The translations under genes and the position numbers were made by a program. From positions 117,591 through 181,590 of the forward strand of contig FOXT01000008.1 in the NCBI GenBank assembly GCA_900115795.1: a DNA stretch of 64,000 nt. The letters run 5' to 3'. The DNA comes from Lachnospiraceae bacterium XBB1006. Lineage in GTDB: Bacteria > Bacillota > Clostridia > Lachnospirales > Lachnospiraceae. Shown here one piece after another: positions 39,033 through 47,949 of this stretch; positions within the stretch are counted from its first letter, which is position 1, and each line of letters opens with the position of its first letter. Under the pieces are notes generated by a model, which did not search any database, had not been told where the DNA came from, and saw nothing but the letters and a program-made list of their open reading frames with translations.

Positions 39033-39225
39033 TGTTCTTGTCCTTTCTTTGTAAGCTTTTTACGTTCATCTTGTTTCTGATACCGTTATACTCCCGAACA
39101 AAGAAAAAGAAAAGCTTAAAAACGTAAAGAAAGCAAAAGCATTTTGTCCACACTTTTTTTACTTACAAAACTATTTTCAAAAGGCTTCAAATGTGGTGTA
39201 ATGGAAGTAGGAAACGAGGTGCGTT

Positions 39226-40800
39226 ATGAAAAAATTGCAAAAGGAAATCATTCAAACCATGATTTTGCTGGCGGCTCTGGTGGCATTGGTAATTGCTATT
39301 GTAAGTATTTGGGTAAATGTTCGTAGCGAAGGCCGGCAAATGGATTCAAATTTACAAAATATGGCTCAGGCGGTTGCGAAGAGTCAGATGGTATCGGAGA
39401 GTCTTGAGGGAAAGGAGTCCCAGCGTGCACTTTTTTCTTATTTGGATTCGTTGCAAAGTTCTTTAGAAAATATTGATGTTATTTCTGTGGTGGACGTAAG
39501 CGGCATTCGACGTTATCATACCAATAAGAAACTGGTTGGGACCACCTATGATGGGACAAAACCGGATTTTACAGGAAAAGGGGAATGGTATGTAACCAGT
39601 GATGAAGGTCCGTCCGGGTCTCAAAGACGTGCGTACGCTGCGGTATACAACCAGAGTGGAGAGTATGCCGGGTTTGTTCTGGCGGTTATGCTTGAGCGGA
39701 AGATTCACTCCATTATTATAAGGACAGTGCTGATTCATGTTTTGAGTGCAGCTTCGGTGCTTGTGATTGCCATTCTGGTGGCAAATCATTTGACAACGTC
39801 CATTAAGCGGAAGTTGAAAGGATACGAGCCGGATACGTTTTCGGCCATGTTTTCCGTGCGTGATAATATTCTGGAGTCCTTAGAGGAGGGGATTATTGCC
39901 ATGGATCTTGACGGGACAATGATTTATCAGAATGAAGCCGCGCAGAGAATGTTACGGGAAGAGAAGGACGTGGTGAAAAGATTACCTGTTTTTGAGACGT
40001 TGAAGACGGGAAAGCGCTTTTTTAATGAATCACTGACAACAGAGGCGCAGTTAGAAATTCTTGCAGATCTGATGCCGGTGATGGAGCAGGAACAGGTGGT
40101 TGGCGCGTTGGTAATTTTACGTGACCGTACGGAATACACAAAATTGAGTGAAGATTTGACGGGGGTACGTTATCTGGTAGATAGTATGCGCGCAAATAAT
40201 CATGATTTTATGAATAAATTGCATGTGATTCTGGGACTTATTCAGATGGGACAGAGTGAGAAGGCATGTGAGTACATTGCAAATGTTACGTCGATCCAGC
40301 AGAACCTGATGCATCAGATTGTGAAACGGGTGGAGGATCCTTCCGTGGCGGCTTTGCTGATTGGAAAATATGCCCGTGCGGCGGAATTGAATATCCAGTT
40401 TTCTTTAGAAACGGGAAGCAAGTTGGCCCGTGCGGACGTTTTTTTACCATCCTCGGATTTGGTTACGTTGATTGGAAATCTTGTGGAGAATTCCCTTGAT
40501 GCGTTGAATCAGAAGGAGGAACAACCAAAAGAATTGACGGTCGGCATTTTTTCAAAACCGCAGGTGTTAATTGTTCGAGTAGATGATACAGGCGTAGGAA
40601 TTTCGGAAGAGAATCGTTTGCGGATTACGGAAAAGGGGTTTTCGACCAAGGGAGAAAATCGAGGTACCGGTATGTATCTGATTTCTGAATTGGTGAAAAA
40701 ATACCACGGAACGCTGGAAATTGATTCGGAGGAGGGGGAAGGAACCTCTATTATGATAACATTGCGGGGAGAAAGGAGCGAAGCATGTACGAAGTCTTGA
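39226..40800 (+). CDS. Sensor histidine kinase, DcuS/CitA family
   Basis: 524 residues: membrane helix (about 12-34), extracytoplasmic PAS-like sensor (about 40-165, with DVISVVDVSGIRRYH as in CitA/DcuS ligand domains), second helix (about 168-187), cytoplasmic PAS (GIIAMDLDGTMIYQNEAAQR), then the HisKA_7TM/SPOB-type region with phosphorylated His326 (ANNHDFMNKLHVILGLIQMG), and an HATPase_c domain (N-box LVTLIGNLVENSLDAL, G1 VRVDDTGVGI, GTGMYLISELVKKYHG). Ligands of this family are C4-dicarboxylates or citrate. It overlaps the response regulator gene by 16 bases. No transporter gene is beside it. Confidence 0.92.
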   Translation: MKKLQKEIIQTMILLAALVALVIAIVSIWVNVRSEGRQMDSNLQNMAQAVAKSQMVSESLEGKESQRALFSYLDSLQSSLENIDVISVVDVSGIRRYHTNKKLVGTTYDGTKPDFTGKGEWYVTSDEGPSGSQRRAYAAVYNQSGEYAGFVLAVMLERKIHSIIIRTVLIHVLSAASVLVIAILVANHLTTSIKRKLKGYEPDTFSAMFSVRDNILESLEEGIIAMDLDGTMIYQNEAAQRMLREEKDVVKRLPVFETLKTGKRFFNESLTTEAQLEILADLMPVMEQEQVVGALVILRDRTEYTKLSEDLTGVRYLVDSMRANNHDFMNKLHVILGLIQMGQSEKACEYIANVTSIQQNLMHQIVKRVEDPSVAALLIGKYARAAELNIQFSLETGSKLARADVFLPSSDLVTLIGNLVENSLDALNQKEEQPKELTVGIFSKPQVLIVRVDDTGVGISEENRLRITEKGFSTKGENRGTGMYLISELVKKYHGTLEIDSEEGEGTSIMITLRGERSEACTKS

Positions 40801-41459
40801 TTGTAGAAGATGACCCGATGGTGGCCATGATTAATAAACAATATGTAAATCAAAATCCGCATTTTCATGTTTGCCAGGTTTGCCGGGATGGGAGCGCGGC
40901 ATTAACGTATTTGCGAGATAATACAGTGCATTTGACGATTCTGGATTTGTATATGCCCAAAATTGACGGGCTTACCCTTTTGCATAAAATTCGGGAGGAA
41001 GATATTCGGACTTCTGTAATTATGGTGACAGCGGCAAATGATGGTGAAAGTATCGAAAAAGCGTTGGATTTGGGGATTGTTGATTATTTGGTCAAGCCGT
41101 TTGCCAATGATCGGTTTGAACAGGCATTAGAGACGTTTCTAAAAAGACAGGATGCTTTTCATGATTTGGAGAGTTTTAGTCAGCAACACATTGATGCGCT
41201 TATGGCGAGTCGAAGTACGTTGGTGACGGAGGAATTGCCAAAGGGGATCCAGGAGCAGACGCTTCGAAATATTTGCGATTTTTTGAGCGGACAAGGTGGC
41301 GAAGAACTTACGGGGGAAGAAATTGCCGATGTGGTTGGTTTATCCCGTGTGACGGTGCGGCGCTATATGAATTTTTTGCTGGAGAGAGGAACGATTGTGG
41401 GACGAATGAACTATGAGACCGGTGGGCGTCCGAGTATGTTGTATCGGTGGAATGGGTGA
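40785..41459 (+). CDS. Response regulator, DcuR/CitB family
   Basis: 224 residues. Receiver domain with EDDPMV acidic pocket, phospho-Asp54 (LTILDLYMPKIDG) and Lys in DYLVKPFAND; then a linker and a C-terminal HTH (LTGEEIADVVGLSRVTVRRY), as in CitB/DcuR. The start overlaps the kinase gene and follows GGAGAAAGGAGCGAAGC. It should control genes for carboxylate use, located elsewhere. Confidence 0.92.
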   Translation: MYEVLIVEDDPMVAMINKQYVNQNPHFHVCQVCRDGSAALTYLRDNTVHLTILDLYMPKIDGLTLLHKIREEDIRTSVIMVTAANDGESIEKALDLGIVDYLVKPFANDRFEQALETFLKRQDAFHDLESFSQQHIDALMASRSTLVTEELPKGIQEQTLRNICDFLSGQGGEELTGEEIADVVGLSRVTVRRYMNFLLERGTIVGRMNYETGGRPSMLYRWNG

Positions 41460-41487
41460 CATAATCCCGGACTCTTTTGCATAGGTT
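41459..41487 (+). promoter_or_regulatory. Sigma-E-type promoter of spoIIID
   Basis: ACATAAT (41459-41465), 14-base spacer, CATAGGTT (41480-41487); close to the sigma-E pattern (kmATAtt - 14 - CATAcanT). It sits about 28 bp before the start codon. Confidence 0.5.
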
Positions 41488-41514
41488 TTACAAAGGCGTT
41501 AGCTGGAGTAAGGC

Positions 41515-41775
41515 GTGAAGGAGTATATTGAAGAACGGGCAATGAAGATTGCTCTTTATATTGTTGAAAATAAGGCGACGGTGCGGCAGACTGCAAAACA
41601 GTTTGGGATTAGCAAAAGTACGGTGCATAAGGATGTGACGGACCGGCTGGCGCAGGTGAATCCTGCATTGGCAGCGGAGGCGCGCGAGGTATTGGATGTA
41701 AACAAGTCGGAGCGACATATCCGGGGCGGACTCGCTACGAGAGAGAAATATGCTCATCTGCATCCGGAGCAGTAA
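41515..41775 (+). CDS. spoIIID: Sporulation transcription factor SpoIIID
   Basis: 86-residue mother-cell DNA-binding regulator that tunes the sigma-E regulon and switches on sigK. The GTG start at 41515 (GGAGTAAGGC upstream) is fixed by homology: MKEYIEERAMKIALYIVENK aligns with the start of B. subtilis SpoIIID. HTH: TVRQTAKQFGISKSTVHKDV. C-terminal DNA-contacting part: NKSERHIRGGLATREKY. Monocistronic between the two-component genes and a terminator. Confidence 0.95.
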   Translation: MKEYIEERAMKIALYIVENKATVRQTAKQFGISKSTVHKDVTDRLAQVNPALAAEAREVLDVNKSERHIRGGLATREKYAHLHPEQ

Positions 41776-41784
41776 GATGAAAAA

Positions 41785-41818
41785 ATAGGCTCTTGGGATA
41801 GGGAATCCTAGAGCCTAT
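41785..41818. terminator. Bidirectional terminator after spoIIID
   Basis: ATAGGCTCTTGGGAT pairs with AATCCTAGAGCCTAT around a four-base loop; serves converging genes. Confidence 0.8.
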
Positions 41819-42054
41819 CGTGCTTTTTGACTCATGGAAAGAATCTCCTGGTAAGCAGCAATGTCATCGGCTGTTAGTTTTAGATTGGTTTCCATGGTAG
41901 ACCCGTCCGGGTAGGTAACGGTCATTGCAAGAACAGTTCCTTCTGATAATCCCCGGGCTTGCAGCGCTTGGAGAAAAGCCGGGAATTTCGGGTGATCTTT
42001 GGTGAAACGTTGTTGCATGGATTTCAGTTTCCAAATCATAGTTGGATTAATCAT
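41815..42054 (-). CDS. Small conserved-looking hypothetical protein
   Basis: 79 residues from ATG 42054, preceded by GGAGGAACTAC. Content: MINPTMIWKLKSMQQRFTKD, a helical start with basic residues, then LSEGTVLAMTVTYPDGSTME and a C-terminal helix. No membrane segment or known motif is visible. The good ribosome binding site, codon use and terminator support a real gene; function unknown. Confidence 0.7.
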   Translation of the reverse strand: MINPTMIWKLKSMQQRFTKDHPKFPAFLQALQARGLSEGTVLAMTVTYPDGSTMETNLKLTADDIAAYQEILSMSQKAR

Positions 42055-42236
42055 GTAGTTCCTCCGAAATTGTATTTTTGTAAGTGCTTTTAGTAAAATA
42101 TACCAACAAAAGCATCGCATCTGTTTTATATTAGCACAATAGGGAAAAAGGTGCAATCCTCCCTTGTTTTACGAGGACAAGTTTTATATAATGAAGATGT
42201 GAGAAAACTTTGTTTGATTTTGATAGGAGGAAATCC

Positions 42237-43772
42237 ATGGAAAAAGTAATAGTTTTGGATTTTGGAGGCCAATACAACCAGTTGATTGCACGCCGTGTGC
42301 GTGAGTGTAACGTGTATGCAGAAGTGCATCCCTACACCATTGGCATAGAGAAGATTAAAGAGATGAACCCGAAGGGAATCATTTTTACCGGTGGACCGAA
42401 TAGCGTGTATGCATCGGATTCTCCGTCTATTTCGGCGGATATTTTTCAATTGGGTATTCCGGTTCTTGGAATCTGCTACGGCTCTCAGTTGATTGCGCAT
42501 CTTTTGGGTGGCAACGTGGCAACAGCTCCGGTGAGCGAATATGGTAAGACGGAAGTTACCGTGAAGACTTCGTCTCGTTTGTTTGAGGGCGTTTCCCCGG
42601 CAACGACGGTTTGGATGAGTCACACGGATTACATTGAGCGTGCACCGGAAGGATTTACGGTGACGGCGCAGTCTCCGGTTTGTCCGGTTGCTGCGATGGA
42701 GAATGAGAAGGAACGCATTTATGCGGTACAGTTCCATCCTGAGGTAATGCACTCTGTACAGGGACAGACCATGCTTTACAATTTTGTCCGCAATATCTGT
42801 GCTTGCAGTGGTGACTGGAAGATGGATTCTTTCGTGGAGCGTACCATTGATGAGATTCGTGAGAAGGTTGGTAACGGTCGTGCTTTGTGTGCACTGTCCG
42901 GTGGCGTGGATTCCTCTGTGGCAGCCGTTCTTATGTCAAAAGCGATTGGTAAGCAGCTTACCTGTGTGTTTGTAGATCACGGCTTGCTTCGTAAGAATGA
43001 AGGCGATGAAGTGGAAGCGGTATTCGGACCGGATGGTTCGTATGACTTGAATTTTATTCGCGTGAATGCGCAGGAGCGTTTTTATAAAAAATTGGCCGGT
43101 GTTACCGATCCGGAACAGAAGCGTAAGATTATCGGTGAAGAGTTCATTCGTGTTTTTGAAGAAGAGGCGAAGAAAATCGGGGCGGTGGATTTCCTGGTTC
43201 AAGGTACCATTTATCCGGATGTGATTGAGTCCGGTCTCGGCAAGTCCGCAGTTATTAAGTCCCATCATAATGTTGGTGGATTGCCGGATTGCGTGGACTT
43301 TAAGGAAATTGTGGAACCACTTCGTATGCTTTTTAAAGATGAGGTGCGTAAAGCCGGGCTCGAACTTGGCATTCCGGAGCATCTTGTGTTCCGTCAGCCG
43401 TTCCCGGGACCGGGACTTGGCATCCGCATCATCGGCGATGTGACTGCTGAGAAGGTTCGTATTGTGCAGGATGCTGATTTCATCTTCCGTGAGGAAATCG
43501 CAAAGGCCGGTATTGATAAGGAGCTTGGGCAGTATTTTGCAGCACTTACCAACATGCGCTCCGTTGGCGTTATGGGCGATTTCCGTACCTACGATTATGC
43601 GATTGCCCTTCGTGCGGTGAATACGGCGGACTTTATGACGGCTGATTGTGCGCAGATTCCGTGGGAGGTGCTGACGAAGGTGTCGAACCGTATTGTGAAT
43701 GAGGTGAAGGGGGTAAATCGTGTAATGTATGATTGCACGAGTAAGCCGCCAGCGACGATTGAATTTGAGTAG
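42237..43772 (+). CDS. guaA: GMP synthase (glutamine-hydrolysing)
   Basis: 511 residues; converts XMP to GMP with glutamine-derived ammonia. The start is ATG 42237 after ATAGGAGGAAATCC. The class I glutaminase has nucleophile Cys80 ([15 protein letters not shown]) and His-x-Glu (QFHPEVMHS). The ATP pyrophosphatase PP-loop is [20 protein letters not shown]. The dimer domain is normal ([35 protein letters not shown], and the C-terminus [10 protein letters not shown]). Full length and intact; it is the last clearly core gene before the accessory region. The 3' end of guaA is a known integration site for mobile elements. Confidence 0.97.
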   Translation: MEKVIVLDFGGQYNQLIARRVRECNVYAEVHPYTIGIEKIKEMNPKGIIFTGGPNSVYASDSPSISADIFQLGIPVLGICYGSQLIAHLLGGNVATAPVSEYGKTEVTVKTSSRLFEGVSPATTVWMSHTDYIERAPEGFTVTAQSPVCPVAAMENEKERIYAVQFHPEVMHSVQGQTMLYNFVRNICACSGDWKMDSFVERTIDEIREKVGNGRALCALSGGVDSSVAAVLMSKAIGKQLTCVFVDHGLLRKNEGDEVEAVFGPDGSYDLNFIRVNAQERFYKKLAGVTDPEQKRKIIGEEFIRVFEEEAKKIGAVDFLVQGTIYPDVIESGLGKSAVIKSHHNVGGLPDCVDFKEIVEPLRMLFKDEVRKAGLELGIPEHLVFRQPFPGPGLGIRIIGDVTAEKVRIVQDADFIFREEIAKAGIDKELGQYFAALTNMRSVGVMGDFRTYDYAIALRAVNTADFMTADCAQIPWEVLTKVSNRIVNEVKGVNRVMYDCTSKPPATIEFE

Positions 43773-43781
43773 AACATATGT

Positions 43782-43851
43782 TTGCATTTTGGGGATAACT
43801 GTGTTATAATGACCATGGCAAGTGAGGATAGACCACTTGCCGTGGTTTTTT
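43782..43851 (+). promoter_or_regulatory. Promoter immediately followed by a terminator hairpin
   Basis: TTGCAT (43782-43787), 17 bases, TATAAT (43805-43810); then ACCATGGCAAGTG pairs with CACTTGCCGTGGT (43812-43846), followed by a T-rich run. It may be just the guaA terminator behind a chance promoter, or an attenuated leader for the AAA gene at 43877. Confidence 0.55.
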
Positions 43852-43876
43852 ATTTTTGCGAAAAGGGGTTAGAGGC

Positions 43877-44698
43877 ATGGTATATTTATTGAGTTTTAAG
43901 CTTAGTCAGGAGCGAGTGAACAATCCCAACATTTATCCATATAATGTGTTTCGGGAAAAGGAGATAGAGCCCTTTATCTTTTCTCCGATTACGATTTTCT
44001 ATGGGAATAACGGATCCGGAAAATCTACATTGTTGAATATTATTGCGAACAAAATGGGGTTAAAGGGAAAGGAATATGCGACATCGAATTCCTATGGGCT
44101 AGTTGATTATTGTGGGAGGTTTTCAAGAGAGTGTCAATATGGTTTGGCAGATGATGAGAATGGGGGAGAGATTCCATGTATTCCCGAAGAAAGCAGATAC
44201 ATAAAAAGCGAGGATATCCTTTACGAAATAAAAAAGATTCAGCAACAACAGGTGTTGTCGGATGGAATGCTATATGATTACGTGAAAGGCGGAATGGCAA
44301 AGAAGGAAGCTGAAAACTACCTTACTTCCAAAGAGGGCAAAAAACAACAGGAATATATAAAGTTTACACAGGAAAAATACTCGAACGGCGAAACTGCGCT
44401 TCAGTTTTTTGAGGAGTTTCTGTTGCCGGATGCGCTATATCTTTTGGATGAGCCGGAAGTATCCCTATCGCCTATGGCACAGGTCTCATTGGCTAAAGAG
44501 ATCAATAAGATGGCAAGGTTTTTAGGTTGTCAGTTTATTGTGGCTACTCATTCGCCGTTTATGTTAGGGACATTAGATGCGAAGATTTATAACCTTGATA
44601 CGCCGGACTATTGCGTCTGTGAGTGGAACGAACTGGAAAATGTGAGATACTTTTATCGTTTTTTTAAAGATCGGGAGATACTATTCCAATCCGTATGA
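43877..44698 (+). CDS. AAA/ABC-type ATPase (AAA_21-like, RecF/OLD-type)
   Basis: 273 residues; start ATG 43877 after GGGGTTAGAGGC. It is a soluble SMC/ABC-like ATPase: Walker A ITIFYGNNGSGKSTLLNII (about 38-56), a helical middle, Walker B ALYLLDEPEVSLSPMAQVSL, and the H-loop region FIVATHSPFMLGTLDA. Such predicted ATPases occur in housekeeping AAA_21 families and in defence systems with a partner nuclease. The next reading frame could be a partner but is not recognised. It opens the accessory region downstream of guaA. Confidence 0.8.
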   Translation: MVYLLSFKLSQERVNNPNIYPYNVFREKEIEPFIFSPITIFYGNNGSGKSTLLNIIANKMGLKGKEYATSNSYGLVDYCGRFSRECQYGLADDENGGEIPCIPEESRYIKSEDILYEIKKIQQQQVLSDGMLYDYVKGGMAKKEAENYLTSKEGKKQQEYIKFTQEKYSNGETALQFFEEFLLPDALYLLDEPEVSLSPMAQVSLAKEINKMARFLGCQFIVATHSPFMLGTLDAKIYNLDTPDYCVCEWNELENVRYFYRFFKDREILFQSV

Positions 44699-44724
44699 AA
44701 TGAGCGGTTGCAATACAGGTTTCT

Positions 44725-45150
44725 TTGGAAGTATACAGACTTCTGTTGGAACGTGATATGAGAGGGGCGTTTCAATACTTTACATCGAATGAGGAAGCGC
44801 TTTCAATTGCTGCGGAGCTGACAATAGTCTATAGCAAATGCGGTTTCCTATCATTTTCTTCTGATGAGGATTTCGGAAAGAGGATATATTATGATTTGAA
44901 AGATAAATTGACAAAGCTGTTGAGAAAAATCACTAAGACGATGGAAGAGAAAGCATATGTAAATACAATACGAGTAAATATTCCGCCAGCGAATCCTTTT
45001 TTGAATTCAGAAGAGATAATGGGAATACTTGATATACCATTTAAGCATTTTAGGAAAACAAGAAGGAAAGCTCCACTGCCAGGGGTTTTAAAACTACCGG
45101 GAGCAGGATTCCTTACACAAATGACAGGAGGAGAAGATCATGGCAAATGA
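44725..45150 (+). CDS. Unrecognised ORF, possibly a gene remnant
   Basis: The frame opens after a stop at 44701-44703 and has only TTG 44725 as early start, without a ribosome binding site. Up to about residue 95 the sequence looks protein-like (VYRLLLERDMRGAFQYFTSN, then AAELTIVYSKCGFLSFSS). The last 45 residues (PPANPFLNSEEIMGILDIPF, PGVLKLPGAGFLTQ) run into the ribosome binding site of the Bro-N gene, which it overlaps by 11 bases. It may be a truncated gene fused to upstream sequence of the Bro-N module. I do not recognise a family. Confidence 0.35.
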   Translation: MEVYRLLLERDMRGAFQYFTSNEEALSIAAELTIVYSKCGFLSFSSDEDFGKRIYYDLKDKLTKLLRKITKTMEEKAYVNTIRVNIPPANPFLNSEEIMGILDIPFKHFRKTRRKAPLPGVLKLPGAGFLTQMTGGEDHGK

Positions 45151-46018
45151 TAAAGTACAATTATTTGAAGATCAGCCAATTAGGACGGCATGGGTAGAGG
45201 ACGAGGAAGAATGGTATTTTTCAATTGTGGATGTTGTTGGCGTGTTAACCGAACAACACGATACGGATGGTGCAAGGAATTATTGGAAAGTACTTAAAAA
45301 TAGGTTAAAAGAAGAAGGAAGTCAACTGGTTACAAATTGTAACCAGTTGAAAATGACTGCACAGGATGGTAAAAAAAGATTAACCGATGTGGCAAACACA
45401 GAGCAGTTGCTTCGTCTAATCCAATCAATTCCGTCAAAAAAAGCGGAGCCATTTAAGATGTGGCTTGCTCAAGTAGGCAGGGAACGTATTGAGGAAGTGA
45501 TCGATCCGGAGCTGACTATCGAAAGGGCTCTCGAAACCTATGCTAAAAAAGGCTATTCTCGGGAGTGGATTAATCAGCGTCTTCAGGCGATTCAGGTTAG
45601 AAAAGAACTGACCGATGAGTGGGACAAACGCGGTGTCAAGAAAGGAGTAGAGTACGCAATCCTGACAGATGAAATATCTAAAGCCTGGTCCGGAATGACA
45701 ACGCGGCAGTATAAGAATTATAAAGGATTGAAAAAAGAAAACCTTCGGGATAATATGTCCACACTTGAACTTGTCCTAAATATGCTGGCTGAGGCCACTA
45801 CTACGGAAATTTCAAAGCAAAAACAACCGGAATCTTTCGAGGAAAATCGGATGGTTGCAATAGAAGGCGGAGAAGCTGCAGGAGAAGCGCGGATGGCTGT
45901 GGAAAAGAGGACCGGAAAACCTGTGATTACGAATGAAAATGCGGTGCAACTTCAGAATTTGGTAACGGAGCTAATTGAAACTGCTGGTGATAATCTCGAT
46001 GAGCAAGACGAGAAATGA
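45140..46018 (+). CDS. Bro-N / phage-antirepressor-like protein, full-length copy
   Basis: 292 residues. The N-terminal Bro-N-type domain is FEDQPIRTAWVEDEEEWYF, SIVDVVGVLTE, then NYWKVLKNRLKEEGSQLVTN and LTDVANTEQLLRLIQSIPSK, QVGRERIEEVIDPELTIERA. The C-terminal part, HTH-like and helical, continues KGYSREWINQRLQAIQVRKE and ends in an acidic tail. Similar proteins include DinD and phage antirepressors; the role is unproven. ATG follows AGGAGGAGAAGATC. A paralogue lies at 62606 and a DUF3791-type gene follows in both places. A perfect 13-bp inverted repeat lies inside the gene (45322-45350). Confidence 0.8.
   Translation: MANDKVQLFEDQPIRTAWVEDEEEWYFSIVDVVGVLTEQHDTDGARNYWKVLKNRLKEEGSQLVTNCNQLKMTAQDGKKRLTDVANTEQLLRLIQSIPSKKAEPFKMWLAQVGRERIEEVIDPELTIERALETYAKKGYSREWINQRLQAIQVRKELTDEWDKRGVKKGVEYAILTDEISKAWSGMTTRQYKNYKGLKKENLRDNMSTLELVLNMLAEATTTEISKQKQPESFEENRMVAIEGGEAAGEARMAVEKRTGKPVITNENAVQLQNLVTELIETAGDNLDEQDEK
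45322..45350. repeat. Intragenic inverted repeat in Bro-N gene, copy 1
   Basis: Arms TCAACTGGTTACA and TGTAACCAGTTGA around the loop AAT. The equivalent place in the paralogue (62779-62807) also holds a perfect inverted repeat with different arm sequence. Confidence 0.9.
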
Positions 46019-46058
46019 AAAACTTGAGAAAAGGCTATTATTGCAATCAGGAGACTTT

Positions 46059-46247
46059 ATGATTATGAATACTAGAGACATAGAAGTTTTAAATATGCAA
46101 TTTACGCTTATTCCAATTTTAGCAAGGGCATGGAATAAATCATACCACGAGTTATCAGATATGTTTACGAAATACGACGTGCTGGGATATATTGATGTTT
46201 GCTATGAAAAATATAATTCAACTGGTGTTGCTGCCAACCTAATCTGA
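46059..46247 (+). pseudogene. DUF3791-like protein, C-terminally truncated
   Basis: 62 residues from ATG 46059 (AGGAG five bases upstream). It matches the intact copy at 63291 through NMQFTLIPILARAWNKSYHE and GYIDVCYEKYNSTG, then ends with the unrelated VAANLI, missing the last 18 residues (QGIIDDLKEYIEMQGG in the other copy). DUF3791 genes often accompany toxin-like genes in Clostridia; in this locus the partner is the Bro-N gene just upstream. Confidence 0.6.
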
Positions 46248-46315
46248 CCTAAATTAAATTTCATTGATTGTCACGGAATTACTTGATATGATGTCATTCG
46301 GAACATAAAAGAAAG

Positions 46316-46359
46316 GAATCCTAGAGCCTCTTTTTGACCGAAGACCGTCTCTAGGATTC
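46316..46359. repeat. Hairpin with perfect 11-bp arms
   Basis: GAATCCTAGAG (46316-46326) and CTCTAGGATTC (46349-46359) around a 22-base loop. The left side shares 15 bases (GGAATCCTAGAGCCT) with the terminator arm near 41803-41815 after spoIIID. Confidence 0.6.
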
Positions 46360-46375
46360 ATGGTATTAAAACCGT

Positions 46376-46813
46376 GATTATCATATCAGATTGGCGAGAA
46401 GAATGCAATGGGGAAAATGATTTTTTCGAATAAAGAGTTATGAAAAGCCAACATGTCCGGAGTGTTCGAGTGGGCTTGAGAAAAAGGGGTGGACAAAAAG
46501 AGTAAAAAAGCTGCCGGATGATCAGGTTCCGGAGAAACATTATGTAAGCGAAATCGTGGAAAAGGTAATCGGTGATGAACTGACGGAAGACGAAGAAATC
46601 GAGGACTATCCTTGTGATACTACCCGCATGAAGTGGCGGACATGGGCCGTTCAACTGGTAAAAAACGCAGAGGGTCAGATAAGAAAGACGCTTCATGAAG
46701 TGTTTGGGATGAGAGCGGAGAAGGAAGCGATTGCGGCGCGAGGTTTTTGGGATTTTGGACTGCCCGTAGTAGTCAGGTTGACTGATGACTGCGGGCAGTT
46801 TTTATGTGCGTAA
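46376..46813 (+). pseudogene. Decayed zinc-ribbon-type gene
   Basis: Coding-like sequence in two frames: IIISDWREECNGENDFFE ends in a stop, then a shifted frame reads YEKPTCPECSSGLEKKGWTK with a Cys-x2-Cys knuckle, followed by VSEIVEKVIGDELTEDEEIE and RMKWRTWAVQLVKNAEGQIR. No start codon or ribosome binding site is intact. It resembles small zinc-ribbon proteins that accompany transposase genes, but I cannot name a family. A terminator closes it. Confidence 0.45.
46759..46805 (+). terminator. Terminator before the WYL gene
   Basis: ACTGCCCG TAGTAGTCAG pairs with CTGATGACTG CGGGCAGT around a four-base loop, followed by T5. Confidence 0.8.
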
Positions 46814-46941
46814 AAAAGCACATGCATGATGATATTATAGATTCAAAAGAATCACATAGAAAAAACATACATTGCAAACGGTAAGATGCTATCATAAAAG
46901 AGAATTTATGATATGACTTTTGGTTTGGAGATGAATAAACT

Positions 46942-47925
46942 ATGTTTGGAACAGGTACAAAGAAAATGCTGAATATGTTAATACTGGATATCCTAAAAGA
47001 ATATTCCGATAGCGAACATAGACTGCTACAGCAAGATATCATTGATTTGCTGAAAACAAATTACGGCATGGATTGTGAAAGAAGAGCTGTAAAGAACAAT
47101 ATAGTTTCGCTTCGGGAAATGGGATACAAAATTGTTTCCGAAAAGGGATATTACCTGAAGGAGAGAGAATTCACCGATGCGGAATTGCGCCTTTTGATAG
47201 ATGGCGTTTTTACGTCACAGGCGATTACTGATAAGGAGGCGCATCAACTGGTAAGCAAACTCGAAAAATTCTCCAATAAGTTTTTCAAGGCGCACGTGTC
47301 TCACATACATATGACGTCCAGTGGAAAGAACTCCGAAAATCAAAACGTCATGGATTCCATAGCGACTATCGATACTGCCATTTCGAAAGGAAAGAAGATA
47401 AGTTTTTCTTATTTGCAGTATGGAATAGACCTTAAGCTTCATACAAAAAGGAATATCAGGTATGTCGTTAGCCCGTATCAGATGATTAACAACAAGGGCA
47501 AGTATTATCTCATAGGCAATTATGAAGAGTATGATGATGTGTCACATTATAGGTTGGATTGTATAACAGATGTTGAGATTCTTAAAGAGAATAGAAAACC
47601 GATGAAGTCCATTAAAGGGCTTGAAAAGGGCTTTGATATTACAAAGTATATCTCAGAGCATGTTTATATGTATTCCGGCGATAGCGAACGAATTAGACTT
47701 CGGACAAATGAAAACATGATTGGTACGCTCATTGATGGATTTGGGAAAGATCTTAGGATTGAACTGGGCGAGGAAAGCGATATAATTGTTAGTCTTAGCT
47801 GCAATCCGAACGCTTTCTTTTTCTGGGCCATGCAGTATGGTCAAAACATTGAAGTAATGGCTCCGGAAAGTATGAGAGAACGTGTAAAGATGGCTGCTTT
47901 GGATATCTATAAAAAATATAAGTAA
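46942..47925 (+). CDS. WYL-domain transcriptional regulator
   Basis: 327 residues: N-terminal winged HTH (about 1-75; LNMLILDILKEYSDSEHRLL, RRAVKNNIVSLREMGYKI) and a C-terminal WYL domain (KKISFSYLQYG, YVVSPYQMINNKGKYYLIGN, YEEYDDVSHYRLDCITDVEI) with a final C-terminal extension (RERVKMAALDIYKKYK). WYL proteins bind nucleotides or nucleic acid and often control defence genes (for example BrxR). Only 24 bp separate it from the metallo-hydrolase gene, so it likely heads a three-gene operon and may control it. GGAGATGAATAAACT precedes the start. Confidence 0.9.
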   Translation: MFGTGTKKMLNMLILDILKEYSDSEHRLLQQDIIDLLKTNYGMDCERRAVKNNIVSLREMGYKIVSEKGYYLKEREFTDAELRLLIDGVFTSQAITDKEAHQLVSKLEKFSNKFFKAHVSHIHMTSSGKNSENQNVMDSIATIDTAISKGKKISFSYLQYGIDLKLHTKRNIRYVVSPYQMINNKGKYYLIGNYEEYDDVSHYRLDCITDVEILKENRKPMKSIKGLEKGFDITKYISEHVYMYSGDSERIRLRTNENMIGTLIDGFGKDLRIELGEESDIIVSLSCNPNAFFFWAMQYGQNIEVMAPESMRERVKMAALDIYKKYK

Positions 47926-47949
47926 TCAAATTGTTAAGGGGAGGTGTCT

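Noticed and set aside
42100-42236. Purine riboswitch upstream of guaA
   Set aside because: No purine-aptamer loop motifs are visible in the short leader.
42936-43787. 283-codon antisense frame across guaA
   Set aside because: Shadow of the conserved guaA coding sequence; no domain-like pattern.
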